Positions 41,080-50,898 of a stretch of DNA of 64,000 nucleotides are shown here, one piece after another; within the stretch, counting starts at the first letter, position 1; every line of letters starts with the position of its first letter. This stretch comes from Ignavibacteriales bacterium (GTDB lineage: Bacteria; Bacteroidota; Ignavibacteria; Ignavibacteriales; Ignavibacteriaceae). The stretch is taken from the NCBI GenBank assembly GCA_016707585.1, contig JADJHL010000012.1, positions 372,001-436,000 of the forward strand. Direction: 5' to 3'. The notes under the pieces are model-generated. The model had not been told where the DNA came from and made no database searches. It was given only the letters and a program-made list of their open reading frames with translations. The position numbers and the translations under genes are program-made.

Positions 41080-42666
41080 TTGATCATTAATAAAAAATCA
41101 CTATTAGCTTATTTAGTACTTCTAAGTTTTCAGAGTTTTGCACAAATCCTGCCAACTTATCCAGAAAGATCAAACGATCTTAACAATACTCAACTTTATG
41201 GTAAAGTTGAAATGGAACCTTCTGAAGGAATTATTGATCCTGAAGAATATGTAATTGGGCCGGGCGATAATATTTTTATTTCGATTAGTGGAATAGAAGA
41301 ACAAAATTCCAATCTAATAGTAAACCACGAAGGTTATCTTTATATCCCAAGGGTTGGTGTTGTTGATCTAAGAAATAAAAGTCTTAAAGATGCTAAATCA
41401 ATAATAGAATTAAAACTTAAAGAAAGTTTTAGAAATGTAGATATATATATTGGTTTAGGCGAAGTTAGAAAAATAAAAGTTTCGTTAATTGGTAATGTTA
41501 ATACTCAATCAACCTATATCGTAACATCAAATTCTAGATTATTAGATTTGATTAAGAGTTCTGCCGGCTTAGCAAATACTTCTGACATAAGAAACATCCA
41601 GATAATTTCTAAGGATGGATCAAAAAGATTTTGTGATTATTTATCCTTTTTAAGATTTGGAGACCTGAAGCAAAATCCATATTTAAAAAATGGCGATATA
41701 GTAATTATAGATAAAGTTGATAAAACAGTTTTGATAACAGGCGATGTTAAATATTCTGGTAGATATGAATATAAAGAAGGAGAAACTGTAAAGGAGTTAA
41801 TAGACCTTGCAGGAGGATTATTATTTAAAGCTAGAAAAGATTCTATTGAAGTTATAAGCTTTGAAAGTAGTGGACAGAAACAGTATAGTAAATATTATTC
41901 ATACGATTTTATACAATCAAATCCATTAAAATTAAAGTATAGTGATCAAGTTTTGGTTAGAGAAATAAGTGAATTTTATGAAGAACAATGGGTCAATATA
42001 GATGGTAAAATCAAATTTCCAGGATTGTATAAGATCATAAAAAATAAAACAACACTTTCAGAAATTGTTAATCAGGCCGGTGGTTTTTTAGAAGATGCTT
42101 CACTTAAAGATGCAACATTGTTTCGTGTAGATGCAGACTCAATTTATGATCCTGAATTCGAAAGAATTAAGCTGATTCCAAGAGTTGATATGACTGATGA
42201 TGAATATGATTATTTAAAAGCTAAATCAAGACAAAGACATGGTAAAGTAGTTGTAGATTTTAATTTATTGTTTAATCTAAATCAATTAAGTGAGGATGTT
42301 GTTCTACGAAATGGTGATCAAATCATGATTCCTGAAAAGAAAAATTATATAACATTAATTGGTCAAGTTGTTACTCCTGGAAATATTATTTATGATCCCA
42401 AATTATCAGTTCAAGATTACATACAATTAGCAGGTGGTTTTAGCTGGCGTGCTTTAGAGGGCGATGTAAGAGTAATAAAAGTAAATACAGGTGAATGGGT
42501 TGATGAAGATGATGTCGAAAAATTGGAACCTGGCGATACAATTTGGATATTAGAAGACCCACCAGGTCCAAAATTTTGGGATGTATTCACAACATCACTA
42601 GCAATAGTGGCCCAATTGGCAGCAATAATAGCAGCGTCAGTTGCAGTAATAGTAGCAACGAGGTAA
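41080..42666 (+). CDS. SLBB-domain polysaccharide export protein (Wza-like)
   Basis: 528 aa. TTG start at 41080; signal peptide (LAYLVLLSFQSFAQ). The PES domain (residues ~55-140) has EYVIGPGDNIFISISG, NHEGYLYIPRVGVVDLRN and the coil KLKESFRNVDIYIGLGEVRKIKVSLIG; then three SLBB repeats, for example VLITGDVKYSGRYEYKEGE, VNIDGKIKFPGLYKI and ITLIGQVVTPGNIIYD. A C-terminal hydrophobic segment (VAQLAAIIAASVAVIVA) is at the very end. Outer-membrane export channel of Wzy-type capsule or EPS systems. First gene of the locus, 3 bp before wzz. Confidence 0.9.
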   Translation: MIINKKSLLAYLVLLSFQSFAQILPTYPERSNDLNNTQLYGKVEMEPSEGIIDPEEYVIGPGDNIFISISGIEEQNSNLIVNHEGYLYIPRVGVVDLRNKSLKDAKSIIELKLKESFRNVDIYIGLGEVRKIKVSLIGNVNTQSTYIVTSNSRLLDLIKSSAGLANTSDIRNIQIISKDGSKRFCDYLSFLRFGDLKQNPYLKNGDIVIIDKVDKTVLITGDVKYSGRYEYKEGETVKELIDLAGGLLFKARKDSIEVISFESSGQKQYSKYYSYDFIQSNPLKLKYSDQVLVREISEFYEEQWVNIDGKIKFPGLYKIIKNKTTLSEIVNQAGGFLEDASLKDATLFRVDADSIYDPEFERIKLIPRVDMTDDEYDYLKAKSRQRHGKVVVDFNLLFNLNQLSEDVVLRNGDQIMIPEKKNYITLIGQVVTPGNIIYDPKLSVQDYIQLAGGFSWRALEGDVRVIKVNTGEWVDEDDVEKLEPGDTIWILEDPPGPKFWDVFTTSLAIVAQLAAIIAASVAVIVATR

Positions 42667-42669
42667 AAA

Positions 42670-43818
42670 TTGTCATTCAAAGATATAATTCATATTATAA
42701 TATTTAATAAATTAAAAATTATTAAAATAACTTTTTTTTCTACACTCGTTCTCTTTTTAACTCTTCTATTTGTCTATCCAGTCACATATAATTCAACAGT
42801 ATCAATTTTACCTCCAGAAAAGAATAATGATATGGGCGGGCTAAGTTCACTATTATCGGGTAGCGACTTTTCCAGCATTCTAAAGGGAGGGTTATCAAGT
42901 GCTAACTCACAATTATTTGTAGAAATTTTAAAAAGTAGAACAGCCTCACTTTATGTAGTTGAAAAACTTAACCTTGTAGATTTTCTTGATGCTAACAATA
43001 AATATGATGCAGCAGAAAAATTAAACAAGAAAATATATACTGAACTGAATAAAGAGGGTATCGTAAAACTAAGCGTTGATATCCGATCTTCAATAATTCC
43101 ATCGCTATTCAGTGATAGCAAATATTTAAAAAATCTCTCAGCAAAAGTATCAAACACTTTTGTCGAGGCATTAGACAATATTAATAGAGCAAAATTATCT
43201 TCAAAAGCAAAAAACGCACGTATTTATATTGAAAAGCAGTTAGAAATTACAAAAAAAAACCTTGATTCAGCAGAAACAGCTTTGATGTTTTTTCAACAAA
43301 AAAATAAAACTATAGATTTACCTGAACAGGTAAATGCTGCTATAGATGCCGCTACTCAATTAAGATCAGAAATTTTTAGAACTGAAATAGAATTGGGGTT
43401 GCTTAAAAATAGTATTCAGGAGGATAGTAAAACATATATTTCATTTAGAAATAAATTACAAACATTAAATAATCAATACAGCAAACTTGAAATGGGCAAT
43501 GAAGATTATATGATTGCATTCAGCGATGTTCCAAATTTGGGAAAAGAACTAGCTGGTTTGGTTAGAGAGGTTAAAATTCAAAATGAAGTTTATATCCTTT
43601 TACAGCAGCAATATTTTAAAGAAAGAATTCAGGAAAATAGAGATTTACCAACTATTGAAACATTAGATGAAGCGATCGTACCACAAATCCCTTCTTCTCC
43701 AAGAACAATTTATTCAACTTTTTTAGGATTTCTATTTTTCTTTTTGTTTACATCGTTACTTTTTGTGATTAATGATAAAAAATTTTATAACGTGCAAAAG
43801 AATCAATCAACTGTGTAA
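42670..43818 (+). CDS. Wzz-type polysaccharide chain-length/co-polymerase protein
   Basis: 382 aa, TTG start. One transmembrane helix near each end (IKITFFSTLVLFLTLLFVYP at the start, TIYSTFLGFLFFFLFTSLLF at the end) surrounds a periplasmic region with long coiled coil (residues ~175-300, including KNLDSAETALMFFQQKN). After TM1 it has TYNSTVSILPPEKNND, the Wzz start of the periplasmic domain; before TM2 IETLDEAIVPQIPSSP with the Pro-rich motif. No Walker kinase domain is attached, so this is the short Wzz-type, without BY-kinase. It partners the upstream SLBB protein. Confidence 0.9.
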   Translation: MSFKDIIHIIIFNKLKIIKITFFSTLVLFLTLLFVYPVTYNSTVSILPPEKNNDMGGLSSLLSGSDFSSILKGGLSSANSQLFVEILKSRTASLYVVEKLNLVDFLDANNKYDAAEKLNKKIYTELNKEGIVKLSVDIRSSIIPSLFSDSKYLKNLSAKVSNTFVEALDNINRAKLSSKAKNARIYIEKQLEITKKNLDSAETALMFFQQKNKTIDLPEQVNAAIDAATQLRSEIFRTEIELGLLKNSIQEDSKTYISFRNKLQTLNNQYSKLEMGNEDYMIAFSDVPNLGKELAGLVREVKIQNEVYILLQQQYFKERIQENRDLPTIETLDEAIVPQIPSSPRTIYSTFLGFLFFFLFTSLLFVINDKKFYNVQKNQSTV

Positions 43819-44122
43819 TTACCTATCGATGGTATAAGGCTATATATTTTGTTTTAACTTAACCGGTGTTGATTTATTATAAATGAAGAAAATATTATTC
43901 TAATTTAATGGATATTCAAAATTTTTAGTTATATTTTTTTTTGTCATCAATCAAAATGATATAATACCGTCTAATTTTCTTTTCAAATTTTAATATTATG
44001 TTTTTCGCACTATCTGAAATTAATTTATACTTAGATAAAAGTATTTTTTTGTATAGTAAATGTATGAATGAAAAATTTGTTTGTGACTTACTTAACATTA
44101 TTGTTGTAATTTACCTCTTTGT
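43819..44122. other. 304-bp AT-rich intergenic region
   Basis: Between wzz and the flippase gene. I see no gene, tRNA or convincing terminator hairpin. A sigma70-like arrangement, TTGTGA, 18 nt, TGTAAT, lies about 40 bp before the flippase ATG and could be a promoter for the second part of the locus. The size of the gap compared with those around it supports a regulatory role, but nothing more specific can be read. Confidence 0.4.
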
Positions 44123-45646
44123 ATGAAAAGTAATTATACTTCATCAATTGCTGGAGCTGCAATATTTATTACATTAGTTGGTATTGTTGGAAAAGGTATC
44201 GGTTTTTTTCGTGAGGCTGTTTTTGCTGGCTATTTTGGTTTAAGTCCTGAATTTGATCTTTATTTAGTAGGGGCAGTAATTCCAATTACAATAAATACGA
44301 TAATATTGTTTATTGCACAAAATATTTTAATTCCATCTTATAATAATTTTAAATTAAATAATGCAAAATTTGTTGAAAGTTTCTTATACAGTCAATTAAG
44401 ATTATTCTTTTTTTTTAGCCTGATTATATTTGTATTACTATTCTATTTTGCTCCTTCTATTTTGAAAATATATCAGCCAGAGGCTAATGAAAAATATCTC
44501 CAAATCTCAATAAATATTTTCCTTATTAGCTCAATTACAATACCATTAAGTAGTATTGTTGCTATATGCATTTCTTATCTTCAAGCAAATTATGATTTCA
44601 AAAATCCTGCTATTGCACAATTGTTTCTCAATATTGTAATAATTTTTATGATTGTTGTGCTTTCGAACACTTTTAATATTTACGCTGTCCCAATTGGATT
44701 TGTAATCGGAACTTTTTTTCAAACAATTTATCTTTTAAGAAAAACAAAAATTAATTTATTGCAAATATTTAATTTGAATTATACTTCAAATAGCCCTATG
44801 TCCAACTCTCTTAAATCTTTGATTTGGATATTCATTATTGAAACTATAGGTCAGTTTTATATTCTTGCAGATAGATCTTTTCTACATCAAGTGGAAGTAG
44901 GTGGAATAGCATCTATAAATTATGCTTCAAACATATTTTCACTTCCAATGCAAATATTTTCAATAGCGTTAACAACAGCAATTTTCCCAAAATTATCTGA
45001 ATCATATTCCCAGAATACTAATGATGCATTTTATAATACATTAGATAAAAGTATAAGGATAATGATTATAATATTTTTATCCATAACAACAATTTTCTTT
45101 TTGTTTGGTGAACCGATTGTCAGATTATTTTTTGAACGAGGAAAATTTCGCCCTGAAGATACTATCACTACATACAATGTATTGAAAATTTTGTCGATTA
45201 GTATAGTTTTTTATTCAGTTTATGCAGTTCTTAACAAAGTGTTTTATACAACTAATATGCTTCTCAGTTTAATGGTTATAACAATATTTGGAATCTTTAT
45301 TAAAATAGGGTTCAATATAATTCTAGTTAATAAATATGCTCAGTATGGCTTAGCTATGAGTACATCGATAACCTATATATACTTTAGCATTGTAAGCATA
45401 TTAGTATTAAAGTATAAAAAAATTTACAATCCTGATCCAAAATTATTATATTTAATCTTTATAACAATTATAAATTGTATCCTCACTTATTATGTTGTGG
45501 ATATATTTGTAACGTTGATTTGCTCTAAAACACTAATTTCGGATATAATTAAAGTACTTATTTTTATTTTAGTTTTTATATATAATCTATCAATCTATGA
45601 TAGACATTCTTGGTCATATCTGAATTATTTAAAGTTACCAAAGTAA
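44123..45646 (+). CDS. MurJ/MviN-type lipid flippase
   Basis: 507 aa with about fourteen hydrophobic segments. The N terminus GIVGKGIGFFREAVFAGYFG matches the MurJ/MviN family start, with the Arg in FRE that lies in the central cavity of MurJ. SLPMQIFSIALTTAIFPKLSE and RLFFERGKFRPEDT are also typical. Position in a polysaccharide locus that otherwise lacks a Wzx suggests it translocates the undecaprenyl-linked repeat unit rather than lipid II; this is inference. The gap upstream (304 bp) suggests its own promoter. Confidence 0.88.
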   Translation: MKSNYTSSIAGAAIFITLVGIVGKGIGFFREAVFAGYFGLSPEFDLYLVGAVIPITINTIILFIAQNILIPSYNNFKLNNAKFVESFLYSQLRLFFFFSLIIFVLLFYFAPSILKIYQPEANEKYLQISINIFLISSITIPLSSIVAICISYLQANYDFKNPAIAQLFLNIVIIFMIVVLSNTFNIYAVPIGFVIGTFFQTIYLLRKTKINLLQIFNLNYTSNSPMSNSLKSLIWIFIIETIGQFYILADRSFLHQVEVGGIASINYASNIFSLPMQIFSIALTTAIFPKLSESYSQNTNDAFYNTLDKSIRIMIIIFLSITTIFFLFGEPIVRLFFERGKFRPEDTITTYNVLKILSISIVFYSVYAVLNKVFYTTNMLLSLMVITIFGIFIKIGFNIILVNKYAQYGLAMSTSITYIYFSIVSILVLKYKKIYNPDPKLLYLIFITIINCILTYYVVDIFVTLICSKTLISDIIKVLIFILVFIYNLSIYDRHSWSYLNYLKLPK

Positions 45647-45692
45647 AATCACCTGATTATTCTAAATGCGTTTTTAAATTTTATCGTATTTT

Positions 45693-46499
45693 ATGATTAA
45701 TAAATATTTAAGTATTTTGTTTTACTATCTACATTTATTGTACTTCAAAATTAAATTGAAGATATTATATTGCCTCAATAGGAAAGACTGCATTGTAAAT
45801 AGGGGAAATACTTTAATAAAGTTTAACAATGATGGTGATGATCAAGAACTTCTATATATAGCGAATTGGCATAAATATTATAATGAGGAGTTTCCAAAAT
45901 TAAAAGATTTACTTAAAGAAGGTGATGTTGTCATTGATGTTGGAGCAAATTTAGGCTTTTTTACATTGATGATAAGTAGGCTAATTGGAGAAAAAGGAAA
46001 AATTTTTTGTTTTGAACCATCAAAAGTGATTTATGATAAATTAAAAATCAATATTTCTATTAATAATATCACAAATGTGATTATTGAAAATATGGGATTA
46101 GGTGTGATTGAGGAAGAAAAAATATTGAAAAGAGATAAAAGGTATTCTGGAATGAGTTCAATAATTCTTAATTCTGGTGGTGCTATGATTGAAGAAATGA
46201 TTGCCATCACAACTATAGATAACTACATAAAAGATAAAAATATTAAGATCAAGTTTATTAAAATTGATACTGAGGGGTTTGAACCACAAGTATTAAAGGG
46301 AGCTTTAAACCTAATAAAATCACAACAACCCATTATTTATATTGAACTTGGTGGTGGTAAATTTTTTAAGAGTTCAGTTGAGGCATTAAATATTTTAATC
46401 GAAAATGAGTATACATTATCTATAAATGAAGACGATCTAAAATATGTTCGTTCAGGTACAAATTTTATTGCATTTCCCAAAAAAATAAATAGAAATTAA
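45693..46499 (+). CDS. FkbM-family methyltransferase
   Basis: 268 aa. SAM-binding motif VVIDVGANLGFFTLMISRLIG and acidic motif FCFEPSKVIYDKLKIN, then the FkbM signature IKIDTEGFEPQVLKGA near residue 195 and a final YIELGGGKF. Family members O-methylate sugars and polyketides; in this locus it probably methylates a sugar hydroxyl of the repeat unit or its end. The N-terminal ~30 residues are hydrophobic and may anchor it to the membrane. Confidence 0.88.
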   Translation: MINKYLSILFYYLHLLYFKIKLKILYCLNRKDCIVNRGNTLIKFNNDGDDQELLYIANWHKYYNEEFPKLKDLLKEGDVVIDVGANLGFFTLMISRLIGEKGKIFCFEPSKVIYDKLKINISINNITNVIIENMGLGVIEEEKILKRDKRYSGMSSIILNSGGAMIEEMIAITTIDNYIKDKNIKIKFIKIDTEGFEPQVLKGALNLIKSQQPIIYIELGGGKFFKSSVEALNILIENEYTLSINEDDLKYVRSGTNFIAFPKKINRN

Positions 46500-46501
46500 C
46501 T

Positions 46502-47233
46502 ATGTCTGATTTAAGACAGAATATTTATAAAAATTATCATACAAAGTTTAATGTTGATCTAATAAAGGGTACTAAAAAAGAAATTTTATCATTGAAGAAA
46601 TACTATGAAGTTAGGTTACTTCCATTTGTTGCTGAGTACAAACCTAGCGCTAAAATTCTGGAAATAGGTTGTGGATCAGGTAATTTAATTTCATTTTTAT
46701 CCGAAAATGGATTTTATGACATAAAAGGGATTGATATTTCGGAGGAGCAAGTTGAAATAGCTCGAAGCTCAAATTTTGATGTTTCAAAAGCTGACGTGTT
46801 TGAATTTTTAAAATTATCAAAAACTAAGTATGATATAATATTCGCTTTAGATTTTGTTGAGCATTTTCAAAAGTCAGAGTTAGAAAAGTTATTTTTAATG
46901 ATTTTTGACTCTTTAAATTTAAATGGATCTTTTTTTATCAGAACACCAAATGGGCAAGGGTTACATTCTACTGATATAATTTATGGTGATCTAACGCATA
47001 TGACTATATTCAACCCAGCATCCTTAAATCAAATTTTAAAGTTAACAGGATTTGTAAATATCAACTTTTTCGAAAATCCTCCGATTGCTAAAAACTTAAA
47101 AGGACTTATTAGATTAATGTTTTGGAAAATTATAAAATTAATTGCGAATTTGATTAAAATAATTGAAACCGGGGGTTCTCAGAAAATTTGGACACGAGAT
47201 TTTTATTGTGTTGCAAAAAAAGATTTGAATTGA
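46502..47233 (+). CDS. Class I SAM-dependent methyltransferase
   Basis: 243 aa. Motif I ILEIGCGSGNLISFLSENG, acidic GIDISEEQVEIAR, and IIFALDFVEHF with SLNLNGSFFIRTPNG, as in UbiG/Methyltransf_11-type enzymes. It starts 2 bp after the FkbM gene, so both methyltransferases are made together; one may act on the reducing end or the non-reducing terminus, where methylation can stop chain growth. The acceptor is not known. Stop TGA overlaps the next ATG. Confidence 0.87.
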   Translation: MSDLRQNIYKNYHTKFNVDLIKGTKKEILSLKKYYEVRLLPFVAEYKPSAKILEIGCGSGNLISFLSENGFYDIKGIDISEEQVEIARSSNFDVSKADVFEFLKLSKTKYDIIFALDFVEHFQKSELEKLFLMIFDSLNLNGSFFIRTPNGQGLHSTDIIYGDLTHMTIFNPASLNQILKLTGFVNINFFENPPIAKNLKGLIRLMFWKIIKLIANLIKIIETGGSQKIWTRDFYCVAKKDLN

Positions 47234-48348
47234 TGAACTTTGGTTATTCAGAAATACTTATCAAATTTAATATATTTGAAAAACTTTTTTGCTTTTCGCT
47301 AAATTACTTCATTAGCATTATGCGAAGTATCTCTAAAAGTTTTTCATCAAGCAATTTAGACAGGACTGTAATAGTAGCATTGCATAAATTAGGTGATACA
47401 GTTTTTACTATTCCCGCAATTAAACTAATTCAAAATAAAACCAAATTTCCTATAACAATTGTATGTTATAAAGAAAGCAAAAAAATATATGAATTAATTA
47501 TTAAAAATGTGGAGTATCTAATACTTTCAAAAGAAGATTTTTTATTTAACGAAAGACTAGCTAGAAAATCACCTAACAAAAAAATAAAAGAAATAAACCC
47601 TAAAATAGTTTTTGATCTTACAGGTGTTATGACATCCGCATCTTTACTATACAATATTAGTGCAGAAAAAATCGTTGGATTTAATCGTCCATTTTTTAGT
47701 GCCATATATTCTCATTTCAATATTGTAGGAAAGCTTCAACATAGTATTGATATCTATTTGAATGCGATCTCAACATACCTGCCATTCACAAATAGTGAAG
47801 TTAAGTCTGCATATCCTATAAAAAAAAATCTAACTAATAGCATTTGTATTTGTCCATTTGCAGGATGGGCAGCTAAAGAATGGGGAATTAGGAATTTTAT
47901 TTCATTAGCTATCCATTATAGCAAAAAATACCAAGTTAAGTTTTTAGTTGAAAAGGGATCTATTCCTGAAGATATTAAATTGTTATTAATTGCATTAAAT
48001 ATTCATTTAGTTGAAACAAAATTAATTGAAGAATTAATAAATGAGATAAATTCTTCCTCAATCTTAATAGGGAATGATTCTGGTCCTATACAAATTGCTG
48101 CTATTTTAGGTGTTCCTACTTTCGCTATTTATGGTCCTACAAATCCAAATTTCCATCTTCCTTTTGGAGATGATCATCAATTTATTAATCAAGTTATAAA
48201 TTGTACACCAAAACCTTATGAAAGACTATGTTTCACAAATGCTGGAAGAGTTGGATGTCCATCAAATGAATGCTTGACCACTTTAAAAGCTGAACAAGTG
48301 CTTAAAAAACTGGATCCATTTATTAATCATATATTTTCAAAAAATTAA
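47233..48348 (+). CDS. Glycosyltransferase family 9 (heptosyltransferase-like)
   Basis: 371 aa with start at ATG 47233, which overlaps the previous TGA; an in-frame upstream ATG at 47188 would overlap by 46 bp and is less likely. GT9 signatures: LDRTVIVALHKLGDTVFTIP at the start of the N-terminal domain, ICICPFAGWAAKEW at the domain boundary and LIGNDSGPIQIAAILGVPT, FAIYGPTNP in the ADP-heptose-binding domain. A C-terminal stretch rich in Cys (RLCFTNAGRVGCPSNECL) is typical of this family. Donor is probably ADP-heptose or a related NDP-sugar (inference). Confidence 0.88.
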   Translation: MNFGYSEILIKFNIFEKLFCFSLNYFISIMRSISKSFSSSNLDRTVIVALHKLGDTVFTIPAIKLIQNKTKFPITIVCYKESKKIYELIIKNVEYLILSKEDFLFNERLARKSPNKKIKEINPKIVFDLTGVMTSASLLYNISAEKIVGFNRPFFSAIYSHFNIVGKLQHSIDIYLNAISTYLPFTNSEVKSAYPIKKNLTNSICICPFAGWAAKEWGIRNFISLAIHYSKKYQVKFLVEKGSIPEDIKLLLIALNIHLVETKLIEELINEINSSSILIGNDSGPIQIAAILGVPTFAIYGPTNPNFHLPFGDDHQFINQVINCTPKPYERLCFTNAGRVGCPSNECLTTLKAEQVLKKLDPFINHIFSKN

Positions 48349-48357
48349 TAAGTCAAA

Positions 48358-49782
48358 ATGACTAATAGATTTAACCTAAATACAGACAGATCTTTTCTTT
48401 ATTACTTTTTAATTTTATTTCCAATAATAATTTTTGCAAATCTAATTCCATTATTTATCTTTATCATTCTTTATATCATCAGTACATTAATTCTTGGAAG
48501 AAATTTTATCATATTTTTGATAATAGTAAGTTACCTAACTCTTGTTGGGGATGTTGTTGCAGATTATAGGGTTTATATTCATATAGCAAATTTGCTAATG
48601 TTACTTTACTTCTTTTTTAAAGATAATGGATTAAAATTTTCACATTATCCCGTTTTCCCAATGCCACTCAACTTGTTTATTATAATGCTGCTCCTTGTCA
48701 TGTTGTTGTCAACATTATTGTCCGATTATTTTTTTTCTGGCATATTACATATTATTAAGTCAATCTATTTTCTTGTACTTATTTACCTTTTTTTTTCATT
48801 GATTAAAAAAGAGGATGATATCTGGCTCATCATAAAAAGTTTGCTAATATCGAGTTTAATATTATCATTTGGTGCGATATACGACTTAAGTAAAATTAAC
48901 TTTGATTTATTGACTTTTTCTGTCGACACTCAATTCCGTTCTGGCGGATTATTTGGGAATGTTAATGCTGTTGCTGGTTTTTTTGCAGTCTCAATCCCAT
49001 TAGGAATATCATTATTTTTTTTAGAATTACGGATATGGAATAAAAATATTATAATAAGTTTAGTGTTTTTACTAATCATTGGGTTGATAATTACAGTATC
49101 ACGTTCTGGTTTTTTATCGGTAATAATCAGTTCATTCATTATCTTATTTTATTTTAAACGAAAAGTATTTTGGAGATTATTTTTTTCATCATTTGCCTCC
49201 TTATTTATTTTATTTCTAATTGATGATATTCGGGAAATAATTTTTAGTTTATTAAGATTTGATGCCGGCCTAAGCCAACGAGACCATTATTGGAATCTCA
49301 CTTTGGATATGTTTAAAGATAATCCAATTTTTGGTGTTGGACCAGGAGCATGGGGTAAAGAAATGTTTAATTATTTCCCAGTGATGATGGATACATTTGA
49401 AGGGCAACTACTTCAGTACGGATTTCTACTTACTGAGGGTGCAAACGCTGCACACAATATTTATTTAGTGTTTCTTTCTGAAATGGGGATTTTAGGATTG
49501 ATAGTTATATCTGTATTCGTTTTTGTTTTTTATTATATGATCTGGAAGATTGTGAGGCAAACCAATAATCTGTGTCGCGATAAATATATTTTGACGATCG
49601 GCATTGCTGCAATCGGTGCAGGTATGTTTATAAGAGGTTTTTTTGATTCTATAAATTTATTTTCTTTTGGTTGGATTTCTATCGATCTTCCTTTTTGGTT
49701 TATGATTTTAATTATTTCATATATTTATAACTCTAATTTTTCAAATCGTAAGGATGTCAAATTAAATATTGTCCTGAAATGA
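48358..49782 (+). CDS. O-antigen ligase/polymerase (Wzy/WaaL-like)
   Basis: 474 aa with about eleven hydrophobic segments and a large periplasmic loop before the last helices. The conserved features are LFGNVNAVAGFFAVS, TVSRSGFLSVII with its Arg, and the loop DHYWNLTLDMFKDNPIFGVG plus AAHNIYLVFLSEMG with the catalytic-type His. These are shared by WaaL ligases and Wzy polymerases, so the sequence alone cannot tell which. As the only such protein in the locus it most likely polymerises the repeat unit. Confidence 0.87.
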   Translation: MTNRFNLNTDRSFLYYFLILFPIIIFANLIPLFIFIILYIISTLILGRNFIIFLIIVSYLTLVGDVVADYRVYIHIANLLMLLYFFFKDNGLKFSHYPVFPMPLNLFIIMLLLVMLLSTLLSDYFFSGILHIIKSIYFLVLIYLFFSLIKKEDDIWLIIKSLLISSLILSFGAIYDLSKINFDLLTFSVDTQFRSGGLFGNVNAVAGFFAVSIPLGISLFFLELRIWNKNIIISLVFLLIIGLIITVSRSGFLSVIISSFIILFYFKRKVFWRLFFSSFASLFILFLIDDIREIIFSLLRFDAGLSQRDHYWNLTLDMFKDNPIFGVGPGAWGKEMFNYFPVMMDTFEGQLLQYGFLLTEGANAAHNIYLVFLSEMGILGLIVISVFVFVFYYMIWKIVRQTNNLCRDKYILTIGIAAIGAGMFIRGFFDSINLFSFGWISIDLPFWFMILIISYIYNSNFSNRKDVKLNIVLK

Positions 49783-49875
49783 TGATGAAATTTAACATGA
49801 TTATAAAAGAGAACTCAAAAGTACTAATTAACTTATTTATAATATCTCAATTACTTTAATACGGAGTGAACCTCA

Positions 49876-50841
49876 TTGGTTAGATATAATCATTTTTTTA
49901 ATAAAATAGTTGTTTTTTTTAATCCTGGGAAAGCGACCTATTGGCACACAATTACTCGAAATACTTTAGATTCTAAACCTAATGTGTTGGGTAGGTACTA
50001 TTTAAATTTTGAATCGAAACTTAATTATCCGGATAAAATCGATGTTAATGGAATTCCGCTTTATACAATCGCAGGTCTCTCTTATTTTCATCATCCTATA
50101 GTTGTATGCCAATATGCACTTGGTATTTATGAACATTTACATCAATCTCATTTTAAAAATGAAAAACTAAAAACGGAATTTTTGAAACAAGCAGACTGGT
50201 TATTAAATAATTACATTGAAATTAATTTTGGAAGAGGGTGGAATGTTGGTTATGACATTCCTGAATATGAATTGCATCAACCCTGGTTCTTAGGTTTAGC
50301 TCAAGGTGAAGCTGCGTCTGTTCTTACGCGAGCATATCAGCTTACTGATAATATTAAATATTTGGAATTAGCAGAAGATGCAATCAAACCATTTGAAAAA
50401 AACGTTTCAGAAGGCGGATTATTAAATCACTTTAAATCTTTTCCAATCTATGAGGAATACCCTTCAAACAGACGAACAGTTGGAGCTCTTTGTGGTTTTA
50501 TGTTTATTCTGTTTGGATTTTATGATTTAATGTTGACGAATCAAAATCCGCTGGCCACTGATTTGTTTAAGAAAGGAATTCAATCACTAAAAAATCTTTT
50601 ACCATTGTATGACCTTGGATATTGGAGTAGATATTATTTGTTTGATTATCCGAAGGAATATGTAGCATCGTACACTTATCATTCTTTACAATATGAACAG
50701 CTTAAGTCCTTATATTATATTACTGGCGAAAAAGTGTTCCTAGAATATTCACAAAAATGGGAAAAATATTCTAACAGTTATTATTGTAAACTTACAGCAT
50801 TAGCAAAAAAACTTACTTATGCAAAAAAGCTTAGCTGGTAA
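49876..50841 (+). CDS. D-glucuronyl C5-epimerase domain protein
   Basis: 321 aa, cytoplasmic, no signal peptide. Matches the C-terminal domain of glucuronyl C5-epimerases: GWNVGYDIPEYELHQPWFLG, LAQGEAASVLTRAYQLT (family hallmark), YLELAEDAIKPFEK, EEYPSN with GFMFILFGFYDL, and LGYWSRYYLFDYPKE near residue 255. In heparan sulfate enzymes this domain inverts C5 of glucuronate to iduronate. TTG start at 49876 with GGAG ten bases upstream; 93-bp gap before. It suggests that uronic acid residues are epimerised while the glycan is lipid-linked or polymeric. Confidence 0.8.
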   Translation: MVRYNHFFNKIVVFFNPGKATYWHTITRNTLDSKPNVLGRYYLNFESKLNYPDKIDVNGIPLYTIAGLSYFHHPIVVCQYALGIYEHLHQSHFKNEKLKTEFLKQADWLLNNYIEINFGRGWNVGYDIPEYELHQPWFLGLAQGEAASVLTRAYQLTDNIKYLELAEDAIKPFEKNVSEGGLLNHFKSFPIYEEYPSNRRTVGALCGFMFILFGFYDLMLTNQNPLATDLFKKGIQSLKNLLPLYDLGYWSRYYLFDYPKEYVASYTYHSLQYEQLKSLYYITGEKVFLEYSQKWEKYSNSYYCKLTALAKKLTYAKKLSW

Positions 50842-50898
50842 TTCGATTATGATTAATTTTTTATTGTTTAATATTTTAAGATTTAGAAAATTAAATCA

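Noticed and set aside
47188..47232. Upstream ATG for the GT9 gene
   Set aside because: It would overlap the methyltransferase by 46 bp; ATG at 47233 directly overlaps the stop and fits coupling.
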